Source: Flavipsychrobacter stenotrophus (GTDB taxonomy: Bacteria; Bacteroidota; Bacteroidia; Chitinophagales; Chitinophagaceae). Taken from it: a stretch of 15,795 nucleotides of DNA. The stretch spans positions 1-15,795 of the forward strand of contig CANCOG010000047.1 in NCBI GenBank assembly GCA_947379685.1. The letters are read 5' to 3'. Positions 1-7,118 of the stretch are shown here, piece after piece. The notes beneath the pieces were generated by a model that was given only the letters and a program-made list of their open reading frames with translations, ran no database searches and had not been told where the DNA came from. The position numbers and the translations under genes are program-made. Position 1 is the stretch's first letter. The number at the start of each line of letters is the position of its first letter.

Positions 1-1484
1 TGAATGGTTTTGTCGGTATAGTTTTTATTTATCACGTCAACCCCAGCCGGATTTTTCACTGTTACGTTCCAGGACTTGCTGGCATTGGCCGCCATTCCAT
101 CGGGTACAGTTATTATAATTTCGTTTGTGGCAGGGTCGGGGTTTGGTGCAATTTTGATGCGGGTTGTACCAGCGGCAGGGGCCGTCGGGGTGGATTCTGT
201 ATTTTGTTTGCCCAGAGTGATAAGCGGTACATCCTGTTTTTTGGCAGCAGGGCAAAGTACATTGTTCAAAATAAGCCGATACCCCGGTGACGCGGTATAA
301 AACTGGAGGTTGGTAGGCGGCGCATTAACGGCATGACGGTAGTCCTCAGGATCGTGGCCACCATAGAAAGTCCAGGTACCGCGACCGTAATCACCATGTA
401 TATAACGGGCTTCTTTAGCCTCTTTATTGCCAGCCATAACCAGCACTCCCGGTTTCAGCACTTCATTCCTGAAGGCGGTAGTCTGCCCCATAAAACCCTT
501 GATTTGTGTTGTGTGATTCTGGCACAGCATGGTAGGAACGATATCCAGTTTTGGGGGGAAGGCATTGAGTGTGAAAAAATCTGCCTTCGGATCAACCTTC
601 CTGAGATCGGTGTTGTCGATGCTGGAATATTCATATACATAGGGACTGGTTTCCAAATTGAAATTCCTGAAAGCGAAACAATTGGTGAAATTCAGTTTCG
701 CCTGTGCATTTGTGTCCATTGGGTCGCCGTCGAACTGCGTTTCACAAATATCAATACCATCGGAGGCAAGTGCAATGTCGTAGGTATCAGTTGCGGAGCA
801 CATGGCAAACATATTGCCGCCCGCACCTACAAATGCTCTTATCTTTTTCACGACGGCAAGCTGCATTTGCTGTACTTTCTTAAAGCCATGTTTACTCGCC
901 ATTCTTTCGGCTGCAAGCTGGTCGGCCTGATACCAGGGGGTACCCCTGAACTGATTCCAAAATTTGCCATATTGCCCGGTAAAATCTTCGTGGTGGAGAT
1001 GGAGCCAGTCATATTTATCCAGGCCGTTTTCCAGAACTTCGTTTACATATATTTTATCGAACGGTATTTCAGCAAATGTGAGTGCGAGCGTTACGGCATC
1101 GTCCCAGGGCTCCTTATTGAGGGGAGTATATACCGCTATTTTAGGTGCTTTTACCAGTTGCACCACTTCGCCATCGTACTTAAGGCCGCCCACTTCTTTT
1201 ACAACATCCTTATATTCAATGTCCTTCATTTTTGTGCAACTCACCCCCCGTGCAGCACACGAGTCGGCTATTGCCTTTGAGTACTCCATCCCAAAACTGC
1301 CTCCTTTATAGTTCAGGAACCAGTCAACCTTTATGCCCGCCCTGAGTGCGGCGAATGCAATACCATAAGCCTTCAGGTGGTTGGTTTGCCCTTCGGAATC
1401 CATAGGGATAAAGAGCTTTGTAGCCAGGGCAGCAGGTGAGCAACATACACAGCAAAGAAGTATAGCGACTAAACGAGATCTCAT
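1..1484 (-). CDS. Secreted 'asparagine synthetase B'-labelled family protein with T9SS-like tail (C-terminus cut by window edge)
   Basis: Read on the minus strand, the frame is open from an ATG at 1484-1482 to the left edge (494 full codons). Residues 1-21 form a signal peptide (MRSRLVAILL..., likely cut after ALA). The mature part opens with TKLFIPMDSEGQTNHLKAYG and contains DWLHLHHEDFTGQYGKF, GAGGNMFAMCSATD, QFDGDP, MLCQNHT, KGFMGQTTAF and FYGGHDPEDY. From memory, these match a conserved Bacteroidota family that databases often name asparagine synthetase B. The name is probably wrong: I see neither an N-terminal Cys glutaminase nor an SGGxDS pyrophosphatase motif. The true function is unknown to me. 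From about residue 443 a tail begins with IKIAPNPDPATNEI, typical of a T9SS type A sorting domain. It is incomplete, with perhaps 20-25 residues lying outside. The gene is divergent from the plus-strand paralogue pair, with 141 bp between the start codons. Family assignment is fairly sure; function is not. Confidence 0.85.
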   Translation of the reverse strand, partial: MRSRLVAILLCCVCCSPAALATKLFIPMDSEGQTNHLKAYGIAFAALRAGIKVDWFLNYKGGSFGMEYSKAIADSCAARGVSCTKMKDIEYKDVVKEVGGLKYDGEVVQLVKAPKIAVYTPLNKEPWDDAVTLALTFAEIPFDKIYVNEVLENGLDKYDWLHLHHEDFTGQYGKFWNQFRGTPWYQADQLAAERMASKHGFKKVQQMQLAVVKKIRAFVGAGGNMFAMCSATDTYDIALASDGIDICETQFDGDPMDTNAQAKLNFTNCFAFRNFNLETSPYVYEYSSIDNTDLRKVDPKADFFTLNAFPPKLDIVPTMLCQNHTTQIKGFMGQTTAFRNEVLKPGVLVMAGNKEAKEARYIHGDYGRGTWTFYGGHDPEDYRHAVNAPPTNLQFYTASPGYRLILNNVLCPAAKKQDVPLITLGKQNTESTPTAPAAGTTRIKIAPNPDPATNEIIITVPDGMAANASKSWNVTVKNPAGVDVINKNYTDKTI

Positions 1485-1574
1485 TATTGGTAAATTATGG
1501 GTGTAAGTTAGTGATAGGGATTGGAAAAGTGGTTAATGACCAACTCGGGGCAGCAGGGGAATAGTAGAATAGTT

Positions 1575-1610
1575 TTTGTATTTATTTGAGGTTCGCTTAA
1601 TTTACATTTG
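1575..1610 (+). promoter_or_regulatory. Candidate Bacteroidota-type promoter of the first paralogue
   Basis: TTTG at 1575-1578 is followed after 24 bases by TACATTTG at 1603-1610, a perfect match to the Bacteroidota -7 consensus TAnnTTTG. The spacing is slightly longer than the usual 19-23. A second TTTG at 1585-1588 would be too close. The same TTTG-N24-TACATT arrangement precedes the second paralogue, which supports a functional role. It lies 16 bases before the chosen ATG at 1626 and argues against the upstream in-frame TTG at 1608, which sits inside the box. Confidence 0.4.
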
Positions 1611-1625
1611 AAAACTTACTGCCCC

Positions 1626-2201
1626 ATGAAAGTATACCCCGCTCGGTTGTTATCAAAGGCATGGGAAGTTGTAATGGTAATGAGCATGATTTTACTTGCT
1701 TTTTACCTGCTTGTTTTATTGCTTGCATTTTCTGAATTGAACCTGATTGAAAAAATGGTTAGCCTGCTTTTTCTTTCCATTTTGATAGTGGTCACACTCA
1801 TTGTCAGGGCTCTTGCGCACCGGTCGGCTGCGATTATTCTATATAATGATCGGGTAGAGATCTGTAAAACGAAGCAGTTTCTTTTTGGGACAGAGCAAAT
1901 GGAGTTTGGGTTTAATGATGTTTCCCGAATGCTGCTGAAGGTGGGTTATCGCTCCCGCGACTACGCAGTGATCTGGCTAAAGGACGGGCGGAAATTGATG
2001 ATCGATCAGCATTTCCCCATTTATCAGATGCATTTTGATTTTGAGGTGGTCAGTCTCGTTCATGACCTGGCTGGCTGCTACAATATTTTTAATGAACAAA
2101 ATAATATTTCTGCTAAGGCGGAGTTGAGGATCGCCAGGCCAACGACCAATAATGGAGGGGTATTTTCATTGATAGTTGATATTTTTAGCTTTTTGGATTA
2201 G
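1626..2201 (+). CDS. Two-helix membrane protein with possible PH-like domain, paralogue A
   Basis: This is a 191-residue protein, not recognised by name. After MKVYPARLLSKAWEV come two hydrophobic helices at about residues 16-37 and 43-61, then the motif LAHRS and a soluble domain with YNDRVEI, VSRMLLKVGYRS, DYAVIWLKDGRKLMI and a C-terminal region ending in SFLD. Two N-terminal helices followed by a small strand-rich domain (a 'DRV' turn, then a strand ending in a DGR turn) resembles bacterial PH-domain membrane proteins. That is inference from pattern only. I chose ATG 1626 rather than the in-frame TTG at 1608 because the paralogue downstream starts with the same MKVYPARL and the first 24 coding bases of the two genes are identical. 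It is followed after 158 bp by paralogue B on the same strand. Confidence 0.75.
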   Translation: MKVYPARLLSKAWEVVMVMSMILLAFYLLVLLLAFSELNLIEKMVSLLFLSILIVVTLIVRALAHRSAAIILYNDRVEICKTKQFLFGTEQMEFGFNDVSRMLLKVGYRSRDYAVIWLKDGRKLMIDQHFPIYQMHFDFEVVSLVHDLAGCYNIFNEQNNISAKAELRIARPTTNNGGVFSLIVDIFSFLD

Positions 2202-2307
2202 TGCCGGGGGGCGTATGGTAATTGTATTTTGATGGAGACCGTGATTAACAAGAATTGGAAAACAAGTTTGCCGTTGATCTAGCTTAATAAGGAATAGGAG
2301 AATGATC

Positions 2308-2343
2308 TTTGTTATTATTTTTAGTAAGGTAAATTTACATTGG
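2308..2343 (+). promoter_or_regulatory. Candidate promoter of the second paralogue
   Basis: TTTG at 2308-2311 and TACATTGG at 2336-2343 are separated by 24 bases, exactly as upstream of the first paralogue. The -7 box has one departure from TAnnTTTG (G for T at its seventh base). The ATG lies 24 bases after the start of the box, against 23 in the other copy. The match suggests that the duplication included the promoter, so the two genes may be transcribed separately with similar timing. Confidence 0.35.
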
Positions 2344-2359
2344 AAAATTCCGATTTGTA

Positions 2360-2986
2360 ATGAAAGTATACCCCGCTCGGTTGATATCTAAAGTATGGGA
2401 AGTAATGCAGGTATCAGTCTTAATTTTTATTATTATTTACACTATTGCTTTCTATATTACATCGTCCCGCTCTAGTCTGGCCGAAGCGATACCGAAATTG
2501 TTATTTATTATTATAATAATGATTCTTTCGAGTATAATCGAAAATCTTGCGCACAGGTCAATTGAGGTTACAGTCTATCCCGATCGGGTGGGCGTTTATC
2601 AAGAGAAAGAGTATTTTTTTAAAGCAAAAGAATTCGAATTCGAGTTCAAATATGTTTCCCGAATTTTGTTGAAAGTGGGTTATCGCTCTTGGGACTATGC
2701 TGTGATCTTTTTTAATGACGGGCGAAGATTGATGATACACCATCATTCCCCAAATCATCAGAAGTATGATGAATCGGGCGGATTAAATCTGCTTGAGGTG
2801 CTTGCTCGCGAGTACAATTCCTTTAATGAACGGAATAATATTCACACAAGAGCTGATGTAAGAACCGCGAAGGCTACAACAAATGAGATAACAAAGTTGT
2901 TTTTATCTATAGTTGATGTTTTAGAATGCTTAGATAGCGCAGCGGCCTCTTGTGCCTCGCCTGGCCTCCATTTTTGCAAGTGTTAG
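2360..2986 (+). CDS. Two-helix membrane protein with possible PH-like domain, paralogue B (extended C-terminus)
   Basis: This 208-residue paralogue of the preceding gene aligns with it along its whole length. It starts MKVYPARLISKVWEV and has hydrophobic helices at about residues 17-35 and 45-62. Then come LAHRS, VYPDRV, VSRILLKVGYRS, DYAVIFFNDGRRLMI and a C-terminal helix ending ECLD. Paralogue A stops at the equivalent LD. Here the frame runs on for 16 residues (SAAASCASPGLHFCKC) in noticeably more GC-rich DNA, as if the original stop had been lost and unrelated sequence captured. The helices are more Ile-rich than in A and the domain face is more charged (KEFEFEF), so the copies have diverged considerably. 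Function is unknown; a PH-like fold is a guess. The next gene starts 177 bp further on. Confidence 0.75.
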   Translation: MKVYPARLISKVWEVMQVSVLIFIIIYTIAFYITSSRSSLAEAIPKLLFIIIIMILSSIIENLAHRSIEVTVYPDRVGVYQEKEYFFKAKEFEFEFKYVSRILLKVGYRSWDYAVIFFNDGRRLMIHHHSPNHQKYDESGGLNLLEVLAREYNSFNERNNIHTRADVRTAKATTNEITKLFLSIVDVLECLDSAAASCASPGLHFCKC

Positions 2987-3162
2987 TCTGCGTTCTCATT
3001 GGTTAAAGTCTCTGGCATGTTATTTGCGGGATTTGAGATTATTATTGTGTTTTTATACTGTCGGTGCAGTCGCCGCGCCCTTGTATCCACGTTGCAAGCC
3101 ACGATGCAGGGAATATAAGAACCGGTGCAGGCAACATTGAGCTTATTACTAAAAACTGAACC
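2987..3162. other. Intergenic stretch of mixed composition
   Basis: This 176-bp spacer has no convincing gene. A short plus-strand frame crossing it (2952-3140) gives a Cys/Arg-rich peptide with no recognisable feature. A GC-rich patch near 3060-3110, together with the GC-rich tail of the preceding gene, contrasts with the AT-rich flanks. It may be the remnant of an inserted or deleted segment. No clear promoter box was found before the lipoprotein ATG. Confidence 0.3.
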
Positions 3163-3837
3163 ATGCGGCTACGACACCATATATATTGCCTCTTCATTGT
3201 ATCTCTGCTGTTGGTCTCCTGCAAGACGACTAAGGATGTTCATCATGTCAATCCCGATTTACTGGCGGCATTTACATTTAATTCACAGATCTGGGGGGAT
3301 ATTTATTGGATTTACAAGGATTCTGCCACCGGGCAATCAGATACTTTCTTCTACACAGGAGGTTATGGGTCTCCCATAAATAAAGATAAATATACCCAGG
3401 AGGTGGGTCAACGAATTTATACAAAAGCGGGTGGACAAATAAATATACATGGCTTCGATTTTGATTTGATTGAAAACTATTGCAACTTTAATATATCTGG
3501 GAATGATATTGCTTCCAGTCCAAAAGCAAGTTATTCTTTTGATTATTTCCCTCTATTTACCTTCCCCTTTAAGGAAGGTGTGCTTCCCGCTAACGACAAT
3601 GGATTTGGACTAGGAACTAAAACAGGTACCGTTACAGCCATTAATACAACAATTACCCCTGGTCTGCACACTTTCGATAAAGTAGCAATAATACATTATG
3701 TCAACACACCGGGCAATCCGTTTTTTGATGATTGGTACTACATTCGAGAACATATCGGTATTGTAAAAATGAAGCTATACCATCCTGATGACAGTATAGA
3801 TATGACAATGAATTTGCATGATTATTATTTGCCGTAG
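3163..3837 (+). CDS. Unrecognised lipoprotein
   Basis: A 224-residue protein. The N-terminus has basic residues (MRLRHH), a hydrophobic stretch and the lipobox LVSC with Cys20 as the lipidation site, followed by KTTKD. It is therefore predicted to be anchored in the inner or outer membrane. The mature part is rich in aromatic residues, Gly, Asn and Asp (for example FDFDLIENYCNFNISG, YSFDYFPLFTFPF, DDWYYIREHIGIVKMKLYHP) and looks like a beta-sandwich or barrel-like fold. I recognise no catalytic motif. The ending (GIVKMKLYHPDDSIDMTMNL...) resembles small Bacteroidota lipoproteins whose role is unknown. ATG 3163 is preferred because it places the basic residues directly before the hydrophobic core. 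The gene sits alone between the membrane paralogues and the NHL protein. Confidence 0.75.
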   Translation: MRLRHHIYCLFIVSLLLVSCKTTKDVHHVNPDLLAAFTFNSQIWGDIYWIYKDSATGQSDTFFYTGGYGSPINKDKYTQEVGQRIYTKAGGQINIHGFDFDLIENYCNFNISGNDIASSPKASYSFDYFPLFTFPFKEGVLPANDNGFGLGTKTGTVTAINTTITPGLHTFDKVAIIHYVNTPGNPFFDDWYYIREHIGIVKMKLYHPDDSIDMTMNLHDYYLP

Positions 3838-4000
3838 GTGATAGGGGGCTAGTCCAAGCGTCGGATATCTCCTTTTTGGCAAACGGCAGCTTGCATTATA
3901 TCAGGCAGGTCGATATTTTCACTGTGCTATTGCTCCGAATTTTTGGTTCCTATTTCACAAATCCCAAACTCATTATAAGCTATTTGAACTAAATACCGAC

Positions 4001-4044
4001 TTAAGGTGTTTGGCAAGGCGTCGATATCGAGTCAAATACCTTAA
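4001..4044. repeat. 14-bp inverted repeat around a 10-bp palindrome
   Basis: The arm at 4001-4014 (TTAAGGTGTTTGGC) pairs with 4031-4044 (GTCAAATACCTTAA). Twelve positions are Watson-Crick pairs, and the two exceptions would be G-U pairs in plus-strand RNA. The 16-base loop contains the perfect palindrome TCGATATCGA at 4021-4030. No T run follows on the plus strand, so this is not a classic intrinsic terminator. It could be an RNA structure, a protein-binding site or a small palindromic repeat. Confidence 0.45.
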
Positions 4045-4059
4045 AAATTACCGTTAGTG

Positions 4060-4088
4060 AAAAAAAACGACCGTTCGTTCCTTTTTTT
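4060..4088. terminator. Possible bidirectional terminator hairpin
   Basis: Eight A (4060-4067), then CGA, the loop CCGT, then TCGTT, CC and seven T (4082-4088). The core stem is AACGA/TCGTT. Pairing of the flanking A and T runs would lengthen it, with a two-base bulge. Either strand ends in a T run, so it could stop transcripts from both sides. The core is short and AT-rich, so strength is doubtful. Confidence 0.3.
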
Positions 4089-4118
4089 GTGATTTTTTGA
4101 CTTGCTAGCTTATTTTTA
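4086..4118 (+). promoter_or_regulatory. Candidate promoter of the NHL-repeat gene
   Basis: TTTG at 4086-4089 is separated by 21 bases from TATTTTTA at 4111-4118, which fits the Bacteroidota -33/-7 pattern TTTG-N19-23-TAnnTTTG except for the last base. The ATG at 4138 lies 20 bases after the -7 box, giving a short AT-rich leader without a Shine-Dalgarno sequence, as is usual in this phylum. Confidence 0.4.
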
Positions 4119-4137
4119 ATCTACAAAATAAATCCTT

Positions 4138-6765
4138 ATGAAATCCAAGCTGATTCAAGTGCCCATTTTTTTAGCGGTGGTTCTTACGTCGATCTTAGTT
4201 CCGATGCACTATTGTAACGCACAAATTATTACAACAATTGCCGGGGGTGTTGGCGGCTTCGGCTACAATGGCGACGGCATACCTGCCACCAGCGCTCAAT
4301 TATCAGAACCGACCAGTTCATTTGTAGACATTAATGGCAATATCTACATTGCTGAGACATGGGGAAACAGGTTGAGAAGGATAAGTCCGACAGGCCAGAT
4401 ATCTACACTCGCAGGCGATGGAACCGTCGCAATTTCGGGGGATGGAGGACCAGCTACGGCAGCTCAGATCATGTACCCCAGTTCGGTGGTTGTTGACAGA
4501 ATTGGGAACATTTATATTGCCAGTGCCATGGCCTTTGATGCTGTTTGCCGAATTCGGAAGATAGATACTTCTGGTATCATTACAAATTTCGCAGGTAACG
4601 ATACCCTGGGGTATTCAGGTGATGGTGGACCGGCAACAGATGCTAAGATATCAGCTTCGTATCTGGCAGTTGACAGATATGGCAATATTTATTTCCCCCA
4701 GGATAATAGCATACGAGAAATTGACACCGCTGGAATCATACGCACCATTGCAGGAGTTTCCGGAACACCTGCCTACGATGGCGATGGAGGGCAGGCATCC
4801 GCAGCACACCTTTTTGATCCATTGGCGGTGTCCGTTAATGCTCATGGCACCATAGCTATCATAGACCATCATGGTATCCGCAAAATTGATACATCAGGAA
4901 TAATTACCACGGTTGCCGGATCGGTAATGTCTTATGGGTTTGGCGGTGACGGCGGTCCAGCAACCGCAGCATTATTTAATTACCCCAGTAGCCTAACTTT
5001 AGACAATGCAGGAAATATTTTCGTGGCTGATAGACTAAATTATAGGGTAAGAATGGTTAATGCGTCAGGTGTCGTAACAACAATTGCCGGGATGAATTAC
5101 TATCTATTTGGTTCTTATAAGGGCGACGGTATGCCCGCAACAACAGCCAAATTGAACCTGCCAACCGGGGTTTCGTTAGATACGATTGGCAATGTTTACT
5201 TTACGGATTGCGGCAACGCACGGCTAAGGAAAATTGAGCCCTCAGGGATTATTAATACTGTGGCAGGCACAGCTACACCGGGGTTCTCAGGAGATGGCGG
5301 AGGGGCGATGTCGGCTCAATTGTATACTCCTCAGGGATTAAGTTTTGATAGCAGTGGGGATTTATTTTTTGCAGATCCCAATAACGCAAGAATTCGGAGG
5401 ATATCACCTTCCGGCGTAATAACTACGGTTGCCGGTGACGGTGTCTTCGCTTATTCGGCGGATGGCTTGGCGGCAACAGCCGCGCATATCGGTACCGCTT
5501 ATTCTGTATACGCTGATAGATCAGGTAACCTGTATTTTTATGATGGCTATGCTTATATACGAAAAGTAAATAGCTCGGGAATTATTTCTACAATTGCAGG
5601 AACTGGCGTCTCGGGCTTTTCAGGAGATGGGGGGCAAGCGACAGCTGCAAAAATATCGGAAATCAGGGATATGACGATGGATGGAACAGGAAATATCTAT
5701 TTTGCCGACTTGTATAACTATGTTGTGAGAAAAATAACGCCATCAGGTATAATTACAACTGTTGCGGGCAATGGTATTAATGGGTTTAGTGGTGACGGCG
5801 GTGCCGCCACGGCCGCAAAAATGGGAATTGTAAGTGCATGTATCCTTGATGTATATGGAAATCTGTATATTTCAGATTGGGGTAATCATAGAATTCGGAA
5901 AGTAAACCCGGCAGGCATTATTTCTACCATTGCGGGCACAGCCGCCTACGGATATAGTGGAGATGGGGGGCCGGCTACCGCCGCCCAAATTGATTACTTC
6001 GTATCAGGATTGGCTTGTGATAGTATTGGCAATTTGTTTCTGGCTGAGTATAATAACGAGAGAATAAGAAAAATTGACACAGCCGGTATTATTTCTACAA
6101 TTGCCGGAATTGGGGTGGCGGGAAATACTGGTAACGGAGGGCCGGCTGTACATGCTCAAACTACAGGACCTGCTCACCTTGCCTTTGATCGCTCGGGAAG
6201 TTTATATTTTTCAGACGGCAACTGTTTGATCAGAAAAATCGGACCATGCTCATTACCAGATGCAGGAGTTGTTGCAGGACCAGATAGCGTATGTGCAGGA
6301 AGCACGATTACTCTGACCGATACGGTAGCAGGTGGTATATGGGTTAGCGGTAATACTACCCTGGCTACAATTTCCTCAACAGGGGTGGTTGCCGGTGTTT
6401 CGCCAGGAATTGTAAATGTTTATTACGTTGTTAATAATTCCTGTGGCACTGATACTACAGTATTCCCAGTTACTATTCGCACATCGGGTTCTTGTGTTAG
6501 CGGAATTGGAGTTGCTGGCTCAAAAAGTTATTCTTTAAACGCATACCCAAGCCCTAGTCATGGTTCATTTACGATAAATATTACTTCGGCTATGAGTGAA
6601 TCTGCACACGTGATTATTACAGATATTTTAGGGCAGAAAAACAATGAATTTTTTGCTTCTACAAATAAGGAAGTTGAAGTGCGGTTGAATTTGACTCCTG
6701 GAATATATTTTGTGTCTGCCTCAATGCATGGTGCATTAATGAATACTAAAATTGTGATTGAATAA
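4138..6765 (+). CDS. Secreted NHL-repeat protein with one BIG2-like domain and T9SS sorting domain
   Basis: An 875-residue secreted protein. A signal peptide spans residues 1-28 (cleavage likely after CNA). Residues 29 to about 700 are 12 NHL-type repeats, each built as IITTIAG...SGDGGPATAAQ...D..GNIYFAD...RIRKI...SG. Codons of the central GDG motif start at 4270, 4438, 4618, 4780, 4945, 5122, 5290, 5458 (degenerate, ADG), 5623, 5791, 5959 and 6130 (GNG), so repeats are 54-60 residues long. NHL repeats form beta-propeller blades that bind proteins or ligands. Twelve blades would suit two six-bladed propellers (inference). Residues 709-785 are a BIG2-like Ig domain with Cys719, Trp735 and Cys769, closely related to the units of the neighbouring peptidase. 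From about residue 802 (AYPSPSHGSFTI) to the end is a T9SS type A sorting domain. No enzymatic motif is seen; a surface binding or scaffold role is likely. Confidence 0.92.
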   Translation: MKSKLIQVPIFLAVVLTSILVPMHYCNAQIITTIAGGVGGFGYNGDGIPATSAQLSEPTSSFVDINGNIYIAETWGNRLRRISPTGQISTLAGDGTVAISGDGGPATAAQIMYPSSVVVDRIGNIYIASAMAFDAVCRIRKIDTSGIITNFAGNDTLGYSGDGGPATDAKISASYLAVDRYGNIYFPQDNSIREIDTAGIIRTIAGVSGTPAYDGDGGQASAAHLFDPLAVSVNAHGTIAIIDHHGIRKIDTSGIITTVAGSVMSYGFGGDGGPATAALFNYPSSLTLDNAGNIFVADRLNYRVRMVNASGVVTTIAGMNYYLFGSYKGDGMPATTAKLNLPTGVSLDTIGNVYFTDCGNARLRKIEPSGIINTVAGTATPGFSGDGGGAMSAQLYTPQGLSFDSSGDLFFADPNNARIRRISPSGVITTVAGDGVFAYSADGLAATAAHIGTAYSVYADRSGNLYFYDGYAYIRKVNSSGIISTIAGTGVSGFSGDGGQATAAKISEIRDMTMDGTGNIYFADLYNYVVRKITPSGIITTVAGNGINGFSGDGGAATAAKMGIVSACILDVYGNLYISDWGNHRIRKVNPAGIISTIAGTAAYGYSGDGGPATAAQIDYFVSGLACDSIGNLFLAEYNNERIRKIDTAGIISTIAGIGVAGNTGNGGPAVHAQTTGPAHLAFDRSGSLYFSDGNCLIRKIGPCSLPDAGVVAGPDSVCAGSTITLTDTVAGGIWVSGNTTLATISSTGVVAGVSPGIVNVYYVVNNSCGTDTTVFPVTIRTSGSCVSGIGVAGSKSYSLNAYPSPSHGSFTINITSAMSESAHVIITDILGQKNNEFFASTNKEVEVRLNLTPGIYFVSASMHGALMNTKIVIE
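6262..6492 (+). repeat. Single copy of the BIG2-like unit inside the NHL protein
   Basis: This segment encodes AGVVAGPDSVCAGSTITL..., then GGIW, STGVVAGVSPG and NNSCGTDTT. It has the same order of Cys, GG-W, GVV-GV-G and SCGT landmarks, and about the same length, as each of the 23 units in the downstream peptidase gene. It shows that the two genes draw on the same Ig-like module. Confidence 0.8.
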
Positions 6766-6852
6766 TTGCAATTTTCGTGACTAATCTAAAATGAAAAATG
6801 GAGGTTGCAACGCGTCCAGAGAAAAAATATTAGGGCAGCATTTATGAAGCTA

Positions 6853-6926
6853 TCATCGGATTAGACTCGAACCAATGATCCCATCTAAACGGTTGGAGCT
6901 CCATTTGTCCCTAGTCTTCAATATGA
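6853..6926 (-). pseudogene. Degenerate tRNA-like segment
   Basis: On the minus strand, 6876-6860 reads ATTGGTTCGAGTCTAAT: a T-arm with a canonical 7-base loop TTCGAGT and a 5-bp stem (one G-U). The next 7 bases (CCGATGA) occupy the place of the acceptor 3' strand. Extending to a tRNA-like 74 bases gives only four of seven acceptor pairs. The anticodon stem is broken and no convincing D-arm forms. It therefore looks like a decayed tRNA or a tRNA 3'-end fragment, not a working tRNA. No CCA follows. A chance match of the T-arm is possible. Confidence 0.25.
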
Positions 6927-6976
6927 CCTATAAAATAATAATTCGGCGGATGTCTCCGACTACGTCGTTGCGATTC

Positions 6977-6992
6977 CCTATCTCCTGATAGG
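6977..6992. repeat. Small perfect hairpin in a hairpin cluster
   Basis: CCTATC-TCCT-GATAGG is a 6-bp perfect stem with a 4-base loop. Just upstream lie CGGA-TGTC-TCCG (starting near 6946) and CGAC-TAC-GTCG, so about 50 bases are dense in short inverted repeats. No T run follows, so a terminator role on the plus strand is unlikely. Confidence 0.35.
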
Positions 6993-7118
6993 CGAGATAA
7001 AAATAGCGTGCACACAATATGGTGGCGTTGACGTAAAAAAGAAAAAGAGAAGGCTGTGGTCAACACCATTACTAGAGCAACCAATGCCAAAGGCATCGCA
7101 CCAAACTAAAAGTCATAT

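Larger units (their letters stand above)
3838..4137. other. Spacer with hairpins and a promoter
   Basis: This 300-bp stretch has no credible gene in either strand. The left half (3838-4000) shows nothing I can name. The right half holds, in order, a large inverted repeat (4001-4044), a terminator-like hairpin with A and T runs (4060-4088) and a promoter-like pair of boxes (4086-4118). It probably separates transcription of the lipoprotein gene from that of the NHL-repeat gene. Confidence 0.5.

Noticed and set aside
333..1280. A 315-codon plus-strand open frame
   Set aside because: It lies wholly antisense to the secreted family protein, whose minus-strand frame has a signal peptide and conserved motifs. 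The plus-strand product is Cys/Ile/His-rich with no recognisable domain.
1608..1625. TTG at 1608 as the start of paralogue A
   Set aside because: It falls inside the TACATTTG box, and the paralogue starts at the equivalent of ATG 1626 with identical following codons.
6764..6773. Palindrome AATTGCAATT at the stop codon of the NHL gene as a terminator
   Set aside because: It is a short AT-rich dyad with no loop and no following T run.
6853..6926. A functional tRNA gene
   Set aside because: Only the T-arm is convincing. The acceptor stem pairs at four of seven positions, the anticodon stem is broken and no D-arm could be drawn.
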